DNA from: Trinickia diaoshuihuensis
GTDB taxonomy: Bacteria > Pseudomonadota > Gammaproteobacteria > Burkholderiales > Burkholderiaceae
Direction of reading: 5' to 3'
Assembly (NCBI RefSeq): GCF_003390925.1
Contig: NZ_QUBS01000082.1
Span: 160,420-224,419 of the forward strand
Length of the DNA stretch: 64,000 nucleotides
Positions 16,916 through 26,668 of the stretch are shown here, piece by piece; position 1 is the first letter of the stretch, and each line of letters begins with the position of its first letter. Below the pieces are notes generated by a model, which made no database searches, was not told the origin of the DNA, and saw nothing but the letters and a program-made list of their open reading frames with translations. The translations under genes and the position numbers were made by a program.

Positions 16916-19176
16916 GCAACCAAGACGATTTCATCGACGAGGGCCGCCGGCGGTTCATGATCTCCGGCGCCTTGTTCGTCGCGTTCAGCATGGCGCCGGG
17001 CAAGGCCGCGTTCGCGCAAGAAGTCATTGCCGATGAAGGCGCGGCCGTCCATATCGGCAAAGCTACCCAAGCGCTCGCGGGGAGTCTCAAAACCAATCCT
17101 TTTCTCGATGCTTGGATCAAGATCACGCCCGAGGGAAAAGTCACCGTGTTCACCGGCAAGGTCGAACTCGGGACGGGCGTGCGCACCGCGCTGCTGCAAA
17201 TCGCGGCCGAAGAGTTGGACATGGCGCCGCCGTTGATCACATTCCTGACGGCGGACACAGGCGCATCGCCCGACGAAGGGCTGACGGCGGGCAGCCATAC
17301 GATCGCCGATAGCGGCAGCGCCCTACTCAATGCGGCTGCCCAGGTTCGTTCACTGCTCGTCGATGCGGCCGCAAAGCACTTCAACGTCGACAGCGCGGTG
17401 CTCGTCGTGACCGACGCCGTCATCCGCACGAGAGACGGACGTGAGATGACCTATGGGCAAGCGGTCGGCCTCGTCGATCTGCACCGGATGGCCAGCGCCA
17501 AGTCCCCGCTCAAAGACCCGAAGACGTTCCGGACGATCGGCACGTCCGTGCCGCGGCTCGACATACCGTCCAAAGTCACGGGCGGCGTGAGTTACGTCCA
17601 AGACATGTCGCTTCCGGGCATGCTGCATGCCCGCGTCGTGATGCCTCCCGTCTACGACGCCAAATTGATTTCCTGCGACGAAGCGGCGGTCGCGAGGATG
17701 CCCGGCGTCGTCAAGATCGCCCGCAACGGCAGCATGCTTGCCGTCGTCGCCGAGGGCGAATGGCAGGCGATCGTGGCGCAACGCGCACTCTCGGCAAGCA
17801 GCCGATGGACGGCCGGGCGAGCGCTGCCCAATCCGGACACCGTCCACGACGATCTAAAGAAGATCTCGACGCAGAAGATCAAGATCGCCGATTTCCATGA
17901 ACCGGCGGCGCCGGCGGTCAAGACGCTAAGCGCGCGCTTTACGAAGCGCTATCTGATGCACGGCTCGATCGGGCCATCTTGCGCCGTCGCGATTTTCGAC
18001 GGCGCATCGCTCTCGGTCTGGACGCATTCGCAAGGCGTTTATCCGCTGCGCGATGCGCTGGCCGAAATGCTCTCGATGGAGAAAGCGAACGTTCGATGCA
18101 TCCACACGGAAGGCTCGGGATGCTACGGCCATAACGGTGCGGACGACGTGGCGGCCCACGCCGCGCTCATCGCCAGCGCGATGCCGGGACACCCGATCCG
18201 CGTCCAGTGGATGCGCGAACAGGAACACACGTGGGATCACTTCACACCCGCGATGGTCACCGAAGTCACGGCTTCCCTCGATTCGAGCGGACAGATCGTC
18301 GACTGGAAGTACGCGCTATGGAGCAGTTCGCATAACGAACGCATCGTCAACGCGGGTCGCCTGTTGCCGGCACGCATGTTGGAAAAGCCGTTCGTTTCCG
18401 CGCCGTCCGTGCCGATGCTGCAACCGGAGGGCGGCGGTGACCGGAACGGGATTCCGCTCTACTCGCTGCCCAACATGGACGTGATGAACAACTTCTCGCC
18501 GACGATGCCTTTGCAAACGTCGGCGATGCGGTCCCTGGGCGCGCACTTCAACGTATTGACGATCGAGAGCACGATGGACGACCTGGCGCACATGGCCGGC
18601 ATCGATCCCGTCGAGTTTCGTCTACGGCATATGCGCAATGCGCGCGCCCGTGACGTCATCGAATTGGCCGCGCGTCGATTCGGCTGGCCGCGGCCACCCC
18701 GCGCCCGAAATCACGGCGTGGGTTTCGCCTTCGCGCAGTACAAGAATTTGATGGCCTATGTGGCGATGGCGGTCGAGGTCTCGGTCGAGCCCGAAACGGG
18801 CCATGTCACGCTCGAACGCGCGGTGGCCGCGGTCGATGCCGGGCAGATCGTCAATCCGGACGGCATTCGCAATCAGATCGAAGGCGGCATCGTGCAGTCG
18901 GCAAGCTGGACGCTCTACGAGGCGCTGCGCTATGACACCGAGCGTATCCGCAGTTTCGACTGGGGCACCTATCCGATCCTGCGATTTTCCTCGGTTCCGC
19001 AGCGTATCGAGGTGCATTTGATCGATCGTCCGGGCGCCCCGTTCCTGGGCGCGGCCGAAGCCTCGATGGGCCCGACCGCCGGCGCCCTCGCCAACGCCTT
19101 GTTCGATGCCACCGGGAAGCGAATACGCGAGTTGCCGCTCGCGGGCGAGAAGCTCAGAAAGCTGATAGAAGCGTGA
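16912..19176 (+). CDS. Molybdopterin-binding large subunit (IorB/aldehyde oxidase type)
   Basis: 754 residues. It begins with a twin-arginine-like signal (EGRRRFMISGALFVAFSMAPGKAAFA), consistent with periplasmic export together with its cofactor. Mo-cofactor landmarks are VFTGKVELGTGVRTALLQIAAEE, GSGCYGHNGADDVAAHAALI, and the C-terminal LGAAEASMGPTAGALANALFDATGKRIR, which retains the catalytic Glu. The substrate cannot be read from sequence: aldehydes or N-heterocycles are typical. It completes a four-gene coupled operon. No XdhC-like maturation gene is adjacent. Confidence 0.92.
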   Translation: MSNQDDFIDEGRRRFMISGALFVAFSMAPGKAAFAQEVIADEGAAVHIGKATQALAGSLKTNPFLDAWIKITPEGKVTVFTGKVELGTGVRTALLQIAAEELDMAPPLITFLTADTGASPDEGLTAGSHTIADSGSALLNAAAQVRSLLVDAAAKHFNVDSAVLVVTDAVIRTRDGREMTYGQAVGLVDLHRMASAKSPLKDPKTFRTIGTSVPRLDIPSKVTGGVSYVQDMSLPGMLHARVVMPPVYDAKLISCDEAAVARMPGVVKIARNGSMLAVVAEGEWQAIVAQRALSASSRWTAGRALPNPDTVHDDLKKISTQKIKIADFHEPAAPAVKTLSARFTKRYLMHGSIGPSCAVAIFDGASLSVWTHSQGVYPLRDALAEMLSMEKANVRCIHTEGSGCYGHNGADDVAAHAALIASAMPGHPIRVQWMREQEHTWDHFTPAMVTEVTASLDSSGQIVDWKYALWSSSHNERIVNAGRLLPARMLEKPFVSAPSVPMLQPEGGGDRNGIPLYSLPNMDVMNNFSPTMPLQTSAMRSLGAHFNVLTIESTMDDLAHMAGIDPVEFRLRHMRNARARDVIELAARRFGWPRPPRARNHGVGFAFAQYKNLMAYVAMAVEVSVEPETGHVTLERAVAAVDAGQIVNPDGIRNQIEGGIVQSASWTLYEALRYDTERIRSFDWGTYPILRFSSVPQRIEVHLIDRPGAPFLGAAEASMGPTAGALANALFDATGKRIRELPLAGEKLRKLIEA

Positions 19177-19308
19177 GGAGAGGCAATATGAAACGATTCT
19201 TGATTTTCTTTCAAATATGTCTTGATTCTGAACCGGTGTAAATTGCCGGCCCCGTCAGGCAGACTTTTACTGCGGCCCGGTTTGCGGCCGACCCGACGGT
19301 GGAGCGCC

Positions 19309-19728
19309 ATGACGATAAACCTCGAAAGTGCCGGATCTCAGGGCCTCGCTCCTCGCGGCGTGCGCCGGATTACGTGGCTGTGCGATGCGCTGACTATCCT
19401 TGAGTCCGACTTGGCCGCCGAGCTGTCGATGACGGAAGTCGCCGCGTCCGTCAATCAATCCACCGCCCATTTTTTTCGGGCGTTTAGGCTGGGCGTGGGA
19501 CAAACGCCCCATCAATGGAGATTGAACGCGCGCATCGCCGCCGCCCAGTCCGATTTGGTCGCGCGCTCCATTTGCACGGCCGATATTGCCCACAAATACG
19601 GCTTCAATGATCAGGCCCATTTCACGCGAGTCTTCAAGCGGATCGTCGGACAAACACCCGCGGCCTGGCGCGATAGAACTAGCGGGCGAATTCCGTCCCG
19701 CGCACGGCGTCGATCAGGTAATCGATAA
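19309..19728 (+). CDS. AraC-type DNA-binding domain protein (no effector domain)
   Basis: 139 residues that are essentially only the double helix-turn-helix of AraC/XylS: LSMTEVAASVNQSTAHFFRAFRLGVGQTPHQW, then STADIAHKYGFNDQAHFTRVFKRIVGQTPAAWR-like sequence. There is no N-terminal sensing domain; full-length relatives have about 300 residues. GGAG lies 5 bases before the ATG and the frame is clean, so it appears to be a deliberate short protein rather than an obvious pseudogene. The last 50 bases overlap the convergent LysR gene. Confidence 0.8.
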   Translation: MTINLESAGSQGLAPRGVRRITWLCDALTILESDLAAELSMTEVAASVNQSTAHFFRAFRLGVGQTPHQWRLNARIAAAQSDLVARSICTADIAHKYGFNDQAHFTRVFKRIVGQTPAAWRDRTSGRIPSRARRRSGNR

Positions 19729-20581
19729 ATGAAGCTACGCGCGCCGAGGTCGCGGTATTGCGGTAGTACACCGCGTTGATGGGCTGCCATACCTCTTGCG
19801 TCTGACGCGCAAAGAGTTGCACCAGCGCCCCGTCGCGACGATCGCCCGCGGTCATGAAGTCGGACAGGCAAACGATACCCGCCCCCGCCAAGGCCAGTTG
19901 TCGTAGGGTTTCTCCGCTCGACGAAACGATGGCCGGCGCGATCCGATACGGCTCATTGTCCACGCCGGCTATGGGCCAGACATTGAGGGTCTCGGGCCGA
20001 GTAAATCCCAGCAACGCGTGCCGTGACAGATCGCTTACGCGCTTGGGGTGCCCATGCGCGTCGAGATAGGGGGGACTCGCCAGGATGCGCATGCGGCTAC
20101 GGCCGACCGCCTTGCGATGCAACGTGGAATCCCTGAGCGGGCCGATCCGGATGGCGACGTCGGTGCGCCGCTCCAGCAAATCGATAATGTCTTCATTGCT
20201 GTTCAGTTCGAGCTCGACCTGCGGATAACGCGCCCGATAGCCCTGCACGAGCGGCACGATCACGTGCAGCATGAACGGCGTTGCGGCATCCACGCGCAGC
20301 CGCCCCGATGGACGTTCCCGGCGCGCGGCCATTTGCTCCTCCGCGCCCTCGACCGACGCGATAATCGCTCGCGCGTCGCTCAGAAACGCGCGCCCCTCCT
20401 CCGTCAGCTCGAGCCGCCGCGTGGTACGCCGCAGCAGCGTGGTTTTGAGCTTCTCCTCCAACCGTCCCAACGTGCGGCTCGTCGCCGACACGGTCAGGTC
20501 GAGCTGCTGCGCGGCGGCAGTAATGGAACCGCTATCGACAACGCTCACGAACGCTTGCAACTCGTCGAGTGTGATCTTCAT
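19679..20581 (-). CDS. LysR-family transcriptional regulator
   Basis: 300 residues beginning MKITLDELQAFVSVVDSGSI, a canonical LysR N-terminus; a longer frame to 20620 adds only 13 residues. The winged helix has ITAAAQQLDLTVSATSRTLGRLEEKL. The effector domain resembles the DhcR/YafC-like group (RLRVDAATPFMLHVIVPLVQGYRARYPQVELEL). It overlaps the AraC-type gene end-to-end by 50 bp and points away from the multicopper oxidase gene. Its target is not apparent. Confidence 0.88.
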   Translation of the reverse strand: MKITLDELQAFVSVVDSGSITAAAQQLDLTVSATSRTLGRLEEKLKTTLLRRTTRRLELTEEGRAFLSDARAIIASVEGAEEQMAARRERPSGRLRVDAATPFMLHVIVPLVQGYRARYPQVELELNSNEDIIDLLERRTDVAIRIGPLRDSTLHRKAVGRSRMRILASPPYLDAHGHPKRVSDLSRHALLGFTRPETLNVWPIAGVDNEPYRIAPAIVSSSGETLRQLALAGAGIVCLSDFMTAGDRRDGALVQLFARQTQEVWQPINAVYYRNTATSARVASFIDYLIDAVRGTEFAR

Positions 20582-21037
20582 TTTTGATTTGAAAACAAAA
20601 CGACTTGGTTTATAGATCACTTTTTAAGCAAAAGTAAAGCACGGCGCTCCATCTCGCGCGTGTGGATGCCGGAACCTCGATCGCGCCGCCCGTACGCCGT
20701 ACACTAGGCGTCTGCGCGTGTACTTTTCGGCGGGACCCAGGTCGCCATCCCCGAAGCTTAGCGTCCGCACTCACAACGTTATGAATTTTTTCCTGCGAAC
20801 TTGACCGACGAACGCGCCAGAAGGCGCAGCCTTCGGCCCTCCGATTCCGCCCGTAATCAAATAAAAAAGTGATTTTCGGACAATAAACATTCATTTCAGG
20901 CGCAGAAATTCTTTTTTAATCGCTTCATTGCTAGGCTTTTCCAAGTGCTAGTGGCGAGTGCCGAGCAGTTCGCCGGCCCGGCTTACAGCACGTTTGCAAT
21001 TCCCCCACACCATACCGATCGCTACGCGGAGTTATTT
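20582..21037. other. 456-bp intergenic region between LysR and multicopper oxidase genes
   Basis: Contains AT-rich blocks (about 20600-20640 and 20855-20945) that could hold the divergent promoters. A 94-codon minus-strand frame at 20610-20894 has no features and is not called. A gene-like start for the oxidase exists at 20945, but the signal peptide begins at 21038. Confidence 0.5.
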
Positions 21038-23290
21038 ATGCGGTTGTTCACTCGGTTGCTCGCCGCGGTGGCGGCTTGCGCGTCGCTCTCGCTTTGCGCG
21101 CCTGCGGCGGCTGCGCCAAGCTCGGCGCGTTCGTTCGTCGATCTCGATCCCGGTCCGCGAGCCGCGCTCGCACAGCCCGTCGCACGCGGCGCCCGGGCCT
21201 TGGCAACGCCCGTCTGCGGCGGCCCCGGCTATGTCGCCTATGGATCGAGCTTGATCACGCTGACCGCGGGCTACTCGTCCTACAGCATCTACAACCCTTT
21301 GACGGACGCCTACGACCAAGTCAACGTGCGCGCCTACAATGGATGCCCGACCGGGCCGACGATTTACGTCAATCCCGGGCAAACGTTGAAGATGCAAGTC
21401 AACAATACGTTGCCGGCCGAATCGGACGCGACGTGCCCGCAAAATCCATCGCACGACAGTCCGCATTGCTTCAACACCGTGAATTTGCATCTGCATGGAA
21501 TGCATGTCTCGCCTTCCGGCAATAGCGACAACGTCTTCATGAGCGTCCCGCCGGGCAGCTCGGCCAATTACGCTTACCAAATTCCGGCCGACCATCCGGC
21601 CGGAACGTTTTGGTATCACTCGCACCACCACGGCTCGACCGCGATCGACGCCGCCAGCGGTATGGAAGGCGTGCTGATCGTTCGCGGTAAACGCACGGCG
21701 GCCAATCGCGCGGCCAACGGCGGCCTCGCCGACATCGATACGATCCTGCACGATCGCTCGGGCACGCCGTTCCCCGAACACGTCTTCCTGTTCCAGCAGA
21801 TCGAATACGGCTGCTTCGCCGATGCGCAAGCCACCGCCCCGCTTGCCGATCCCGTAACGTTCGCATGGGTGTGCCCGTCCGGCAGCGTGGGCGAGTTGCG
21901 CAACTACACGAACCAGTTGAACTTCGTGGCCGATCCGCGCCCCGGTCACACGGGCCAGAAAAATTCGACGTGGGAGATCTCCGGGCGCTTTACGCAAATC
22001 AACGGTGTCGTGCAGCCGATGTTTCCGACGGCCACCGGTTTTTTGCCGGCGGGCCAGATTCAGCGTTGGCGGCTCGTGCACGGCGGCGATCGCGACACGA
22101 TCAACCTGAAAGTGGTGCAAGCGAATCTGGCGGTCGTCGGTGGGACCCGGAACGCCGTGGCGAGCGCGAGCGACATCGACAACGCCGCGCGAGCCGCGCG
22201 GGCGCTATTGGCCGGCGCGCACACCCGCGCGCAAACTGCCACCACGCTCGATCAACTGTGCGGCGGAGAAGTCGTGAAGCAAGTGGAAATCGCCGACGAC
22301 GGGTTGACCCGCGATGCCATGATCGAGGAAGACGTCGATACGCTGAACCCCGGTTATCGCCGCGATGTGCTCGTTGCATTCCCGCAGCCGGGGCTGTATT
22401 GCATCCTCGACGAAGCCGCGGATGCGTCATCGACGATCGCGTACCAATCCGGCGCCGACAAGGTCAAGGATCGCCGCTTGCTCGCGTTCGTGCGCATCGG
22501 CCAAGGCACCACCGTGCCCGACTATGCGCCCGACGGCCTCGGTCACTCGAAATACTGGCAATACGTGCGCAATTCGCTCGTCGATGCGAACGGCGATTTG
22601 CCCGCCGACGTTCTGGCGAATCTGCGTACGCTCGACACGCATGTCTACGCGCCGGAGCAGCCGCTCACCGGGCCGATCAACAAGCAAGTGCCGATGCTGA
22701 TGAACGTCGCCGTCGCGAACGGCAAGCCGCAATTCGTCATGAACTCGCAGCTATACGATCCCGCGCGGATCGACTATACGGCGGTCCTCGGCACGACGGA
22801 CGAATGGCGCATCGCCGCCGGCGGCAACGGCGGACACATCTTTCATATCCACGTGAATCCGTTCGAGATCGTCGATGTCCTCAACACGCATGGCGTCTCG
22901 ATCTACGATTCGAGCGGCAATTGCACGGCAGCCGAGCTGGCCACCGGCGATGCGGAGTACTGCACGTTGCGCGGCGTATTTCTCGATACCATATTCATCA
23001 AACCCGGCTACACGGTCGTCATGCGCACGCAGTACAAGGACTTCACGGGCGAATTCGTCATGCACTGCCATGTGCTCGACCATGAGGACGCGGGGATGAT
23101 GGCCAATGTCTCGATCGTGACGCCGACAACGGCCCTGATCTCGCACTTGACGGCCCCGCTCACGCGCGCCAAGGCGAACGTCGATGCGTTTGTCGACACG
23201 CTGCGCTACGGCAAGCAACGCTCGGCCCAACTGGCCTTCACGGCGCCGATATGCGGTACCGGCAATACGCAGACGTTCGCGGCGAAGTGA
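21038..23290 (+). CDS. Secreted multicopper oxidase
   Basis: 750 residues with a signal peptide (FTRLLAAVAACASLSLCAPAAAA, cleaved near residue 25). All copper-ligand motifs are present: LHLHGMHVSP, FWYHSHHHGS, HIFHIHVNPFEI and the C-terminal HCHVLDHEDAGMM, with Met as the axial type-1 ligand. It is longer than typical laccases/CueO because of insertions between the second and third cupredoxin domains (about residues 350-500). Likely periplasmic or extracellular oxidation of phenolics or metal ions. The upstream frame to 20945 lacks an export signal, so ATG 21038 is chosen. No copper-resistance genes are adjacent. Confidence 0.9.
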   Translation: MRLFTRLLAAVAACASLSLCAPAAAAPSSARSFVDLDPGPRAALAQPVARGARALATPVCGGPGYVAYGSSLITLTAGYSSYSIYNPLTDAYDQVNVRAYNGCPTGPTIYVNPGQTLKMQVNNTLPAESDATCPQNPSHDSPHCFNTVNLHLHGMHVSPSGNSDNVFMSVPPGSSANYAYQIPADHPAGTFWYHSHHHGSTAIDAASGMEGVLIVRGKRTAANRAANGGLADIDTILHDRSGTPFPEHVFLFQQIEYGCFADAQATAPLADPVTFAWVCPSGSVGELRNYTNQLNFVADPRPGHTGQKNSTWEISGRFTQINGVVQPMFPTATGFLPAGQIQRWRLVHGGDRDTINLKVVQANLAVVGGTRNAVASASDIDNAARAARALLAGAHTRAQTATTLDQLCGGEVVKQVEIADDGLTRDAMIEEDVDTLNPGYRRDVLVAFPQPGLYCILDEAADASSTIAYQSGADKVKDRRLLAFVRIGQGTTVPDYAPDGLGHSKYWQYVRNSLVDANGDLPADVLANLRTLDTHVYAPEQPLTGPINKQVPMLMNVAVANGKPQFVMNSQLYDPARIDYTAVLGTTDEWRIAAGGNGGHIFHIHVNPFEIVDVLNTHGVSIYDSSGNCTAAELATGDAEYCTLRGVFLDTIFIKPGYTVVMRTQYKDFTGEFVMHCHVLDHEDAGMMANVSIVTPTTALISHLTAPLTRAKANVDAFVDTLRYGKQRSAQLAFTAPICGTGNTQTFAAK

Positions 23291-23449
23291 TGGGAAGCCC
23301 GCGGCGGCATGGTCAATCGCACATAGCCTGCATGTGACTTGGCCGATGGCATTCGCGGGGCTCGTCGCTATATGCTTTCTCCGGTATGCCTAGCAGGGCC
23401 CCGCCGCGTATGACGAAAACGCGGCGCGGGGCGCGCAAGCGGAGAAGCT

Positions 23450-23671
23450 ATGAGCCATTTGAACGAGGTGTTCGCGCCGCTGACCGAGCGCGAATTCGGG
23501 GTGTTGGATTGGCTGAAGGAAGGCAAAACGAATGCGCAGATCGGCGCCATCCTCGGCATCAGCGAACGCACGGTCAAATTTCACGTCGCCAACATTCGCG
23601 AGAAACTGAAGGCATCGAGCCGCAGCCACGTGGTCGCGCTCGCCTACTCGCACGATCTGCTCAAGCGCTGA
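23450..23671 (+). CDS. Minimal LuxR/GerE-type DNA-binding protein
   Basis: 73 residues comprising just the GerE helix-turn-helix: LTEREFGVLDWLKEGKTNAQIGAILGISERTVKFHVANIREKLKA. GGAG is 6 bases before the ATG. There is no receiver or autoinducer domain and no upstream extension in frame, so it is a stand-alone domain. Similar tiny LuxR proteins exist in Burkholderia as regulators of unknown signal. It overlaps the convergent LysR gene by 11 bases. Confidence 0.82.
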   Translation: MSHLNEVFAPLTEREFGVLDWLKEGKTNAQIGAILGISERTVKFHVANIREKLKASSRSHVVALAYSHDLLKR

Positions 23672-24575
23672 GCGCTTGGCGCGCGGCAGTCTCCCCCGTT
23701 TCTTCGAGCGCTCGCATAAAGTGACGTACGCCCGCCGTCTGCGCACGCGCGCGCCACAACAAGTGGATGTCCACCGCCAGCGGCAGCCAGTCGATCCGCT
23801 TGAACACGACCCCGGGCGGGCTCATCCGCTGCATGCTCGATTGCATGACCGCCGCCCCGAGCCTCGCGCTGACGAGACCGAGCGTCGTCGAAACCTGCGC
23901 CACCTCGAATTGAATATCGGGCGTGAAGCCCGATGCCGCGCAGGCCGCTAGAAAGCGCTCGCGCGCCGCGGGGTTCAGCGCCTTCGGCAAAGCGATCCAA
24001 GGCATGCCGTCCAAATCGCTCGGCGCTATCTCCGGCTTCGCCGCTAACGGATGATCGTCCGCGATCGCGAGCACGAACGGCTCGCTCGTCAGCAAACGGC
24101 TAGTCAGCGATTCGCTAGGCTTCGGCAGGTTATAGACGAACGCGATGTCGATCAGCGACCGTTCGAGCGCATCGATCTGCTCGCCCGAGCGCATGGCCGC
24201 GAGCTTCAAATTGACCCGGGGATGCGTGGCCCTGAAATGGCGCAGCGCGGCCGGCAACCGCCCGTTGTGAATAATGCCCTCGCAATACCCGATCGACAGA
24301 GAGCACGCCTCGCCTTTGCCGACCTGTCGCGCCCGTTCCTCGATACGCTCGGCCTGGCTCAACAAAGCGCGCGCCTGTTCGAGAAAATCGCGCCCGGCCG
24401 GCGTGAGCCGCACGCGCTGCTTGATCCGCTCGAACAGTTGCAACCCGAGATGATCCTCGAGTTGCCGGATCTGCCGGGAAAGCGGCGACTGGGAGATGTG
24501 CAGCCGCTCGGCGGCGCGCGCGACATGCTCGGTTTCGGCCACCGCCACGAAGTACCTCAGTTGCTGCAGCTCCAT
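23661..24575 (-). CDS. LysR-family transcriptional regulator
   Basis: 304 residues, CbbR/BenM-like N-terminus MELQQLRYFVAVAETEHVARAAERLHISQSPLSRQIRQLE, typical of regulators that control a divergent neighbour. The effector domain is complete. It is divergent from the Bcr/CflA-type exporter gene, with 104 bp between starts, so that exporter is the likely target. Confidence 0.9.
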   Translation of the reverse strand: MELQQLRYFVAVAETEHVARAAERLHISQSPLSRQIRQLEDHLGLQLFERIKQRVRLTPAGRDFLEQARALLSQAERIEERARQVGKGEACSLSIGYCEGIIHNGRLPAALRHFRATHPRVNLKLAAMRSGEQIDALERSLIDIAFVYNLPKPSESLTSRLLTSEPFVLAIADDHPLAAKPEIAPSDLDGMPWIALPKALNPAARERFLAACAASGFTPDIQFEVAQVSTTLGLVSARLGAAVMQSSMQRMSPPGVVFKRIDWLPLAVDIHLLWRARAQTAGVRHFMRALEETGETAARQALSA

Positions 24576-24679
24576 GGTTGAGTCCTTTTTCGCATCAACT
24601 GTGATCGATTAAGTCTTGGACGGCATTATATCGAGTCGCTAAGCTTCCGTCCTGTGATCAGCACCATGGAAGCATCGCC

Positions 24680-25891
24680 ATGCATCAGGCTCGCCGCACC
24701 ATTCCTCAAGGGGTACTGCTCGTGACGCTCGTCCTACTGAGCGCGAGCGGACTCGTCGCCTCCGACATCAATTTACCGGGCATGCCGCTGGCGGCACGGG
24801 CGTTTGGTACGCCTATCTCCGCCTTGCAGCACACGTTCAGCGTCTACATCGTCGGGCTCGCGCTCGCGCAAGCGCTTTACGGTCCGCTCTCGGACGCCTA
24901 CGGACGGCGCCGTCTCGTCATCGGCGGCATGCTGCTTTATGCCGCCGCTTCCGTCGGCTGCTCGCTGGCCCCGAACGTCACGGCGTTCGGTCTCGCACGC
25001 ATCGTTCAGGCACTCGGCGCGGGCGCCGGGATGGTTATCGGCCGCGCGATCGTCAGCGATATCTTCGATGCGAAGAAAGCCGCGCATACGTTCACGACGA
25101 TCATGCCGATCGTCGGCGCCTCGCCCGCGCTCGCACCGCTCATCGGCGGCTATATCACGACCTACGTCTCTTGGCGCGCGCCGTTCTTGTTCACGGCCGC
25201 GCTGGGAATTGCCGCCGCCGTGCTGCTGACCGTCTACGTTCCGGAGACGGTGCCCAAGGCGAATCGGCATAGCAATCTGGCGCGCACGTTCCGTAGCTAC
25301 CCGATGCTGCTCGTCCAGTCGCGGTTTTGGTCGTACGCGCTGATCCTGTGCGTGGGCTATGCGGTCTATCTCGGCTATCTCGCCGCCTCGCCGGTGCTGC
25401 TGGTGGGGATGGGGCTGTCGACGAAGACGATCAGCTACTGCTATATGAGCCTATCGGTCACCTATATCGCCGGCAATTTGACGTCGCGTCACTTCGCCAA
25501 AACATATGGCATCGACCGGCTCATCGGCGTGGGCCTCGCCATTCTCGCCGCCGGCGCGGCATGCTTGATCGCCGCGAGCTTCGGCCGCGCCACGCCGCTG
25601 CCGATGATTCTCGCGATCTCGGTCGTGACGCTCGCGAACGGCTTCATGCTCCCGCTTTCCTTCGCGGGCGGCGTCACGAGCTTTCCCGAAAGCGCCGGCG
25701 CCTCGTCGGGACTCATGGGCGCGATGCACATGATCGCCGGGTCCCTCGCCATCTATCTCGTCGCGGCCCTGCCCGGCACCGTCGCCGCCCTCGCCGGGTT
25801 CGTCACGGCCGTCGCGGCGATCGGATGCGTGGCGTTCCCCGTGCTGCGCCGGTCGCGTGGTTGGACCAATATTCGCGCGACGGTTAGCTGA
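24680..25891 (+). CDS. Bcr/CflA-type MFS multidrug exporter
   Basis: 403 residues and twelve hydrophobic helices. Family signatures are a helix 1 motif with SDINLPGMPLAARAF, loop 2-3 YGPLSDAYGRRRLVIGG, the antiporter motif region VQALGAGAGMVIGRAIVSDIFD and the conserved IMPIVGASPALAPLIGGYI. It exports drugs or amino-acid-like compounds by proton antiport. The 3' end overlaps the convergent FadR-type regulator by 8 bases. Confidence 0.9.
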   Translation: MHQARRTIPQGVLLVTLVLLSASGLVASDINLPGMPLAARAFGTPISALQHTFSVYIVGLALAQALYGPLSDAYGRRRLVIGGMLLYAAASVGCSLAPNVTAFGLARIVQALGAGAGMVIGRAIVSDIFDAKKAAHTFTTIMPIVGASPALAPLIGGYITTYVSWRAPFLFTAALGIAAAVLLTVYVPETVPKANRHSNLARTFRSYPMLLVQSRFWSYALILCVGYAVYLGYLAASPVLLVGMGLSTKTISYCYMSLSVTYIAGNLTSRHFAKTYGIDRLIGVGLAILAAGAACLIAASFGRATPLPMILAISVVTLANGFMLPLSFAGGVTSFPESAGASSGLMGAMHMIAGSLAIYLVAALPGTVAALAGFVTAVAAIGCVAFPVLRRSRGWTNIRATVS

Positions 25892-26621
25892 GCTTCGTGC
25901 GTTCGTTCAGTTTGGCGCGCACGAAATCGATGTGAGTCTGCATCGCGGTGCGCGCTTCCTCGGGGCGGCGCGCGCAAATCGCATCGCAGAGCGTGCGATG
26001 CTGCAAGAGCAACAATGCCGACGAATCGCCGCCCTGTTCGCGCAGTCCTGTCCCGTTGATCGTGATGTGCTCGCGCAAAACGCCCAGCACGCCAGCATGC
26101 AGATGCAAAAACATGGCGTTGTGCGATGCCTTCGCGATCGCTTCATGCAGCCGCGTATCGGCTTGCGCTTCGGCCGCCACGTCATCGTCGCGCCGCGCGT
26201 TCTCGAGCGTGCGCATCAACGTCTCGATCGATTTGATCTCGTCCTTCGTGGCACGCATCGCCGCGAAGTACGCCGTCGCACCTTCGAGCACGCGGCGGAA
26301 CTCCAAGATGTCTTCGCGCAGCGCCGGATGGTCGGCGACGAGCTCGCCCCAAGGCGACGCGACCCCGGTCCGCAAACGGTCCGTCACGTATACGCCCGCG
26401 CCCGGGCGGCTCAGCAAGAGCCCGCGCGCGGCCAATCGCTGGATCGCCTCGCGCACCGTATTGCGCGAGACCGCGTAACGCTCCGCCAGCGTGCGCTCGG
26501 CCGGCAGCCGCGCGCCGGCTGCGAACGTGCCGTCGAGCAACGCCGTTTCCAATGCGCGCATCGTGGCCTGCACGCGCGAGCGGTCACCTATCGTCTGCTT
26601 AATCTGCTTAATCTGCTTCAT
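25884..26621 (-). CDS. FadR-subfamily GntR regulator of the lactate operon
   Basis: 245 residues with a GntR winged helix (LLDGTFAAGARLPAERTLAERYAVSRNTVREAIQRLAARGLL) and an all-helical FCD effector domain with metal-binding Asp/His residues (EAQADTRLHEAIAKASHN). The start is ATG 26621 behind GGGAGG. The first codons are a 9-bp tandem repeat giving MKQIKQIKQT. It is divergent from lutA; lactate-responsive FadR-type repressors (LldR/LutR) usually sit in this position, so control of lutACB-lldP is likely. Confidence 0.88.
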   Translation of the reverse strand: MKQIKQIKQTIGDRSRVQATMRALETALLDGTFAAGARLPAERTLAERYAVSRNTVREAIQRLAARGLLLSRPGAGVYVTDRLRTGVASPWGELVADHPALREDILEFRRVLEGATAYFAAMRATKDEIKSIETLMRTLENARRDDDVAAEAQADTRLHEAIAKASHNAMFLHLHAGVLGVLREHITINGTGLREQGGDSSALLLLQHRTLCDAICARRPEEARTAMQTHIDFVRAKLNERTKLS

Positions 26622-26668
26622 CCGCCTGTCCTCCCCCCGACCGCCGTCCGGCGAGCGCATCGCCATGG

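Noticed and set aside
19309..19728. AraC-type gene as a pseudogene
   Set aside because: Good ribosome-binding site, clean frame and no upstream coding remnant of a sensor domain in any frame; treated as a short real gene.
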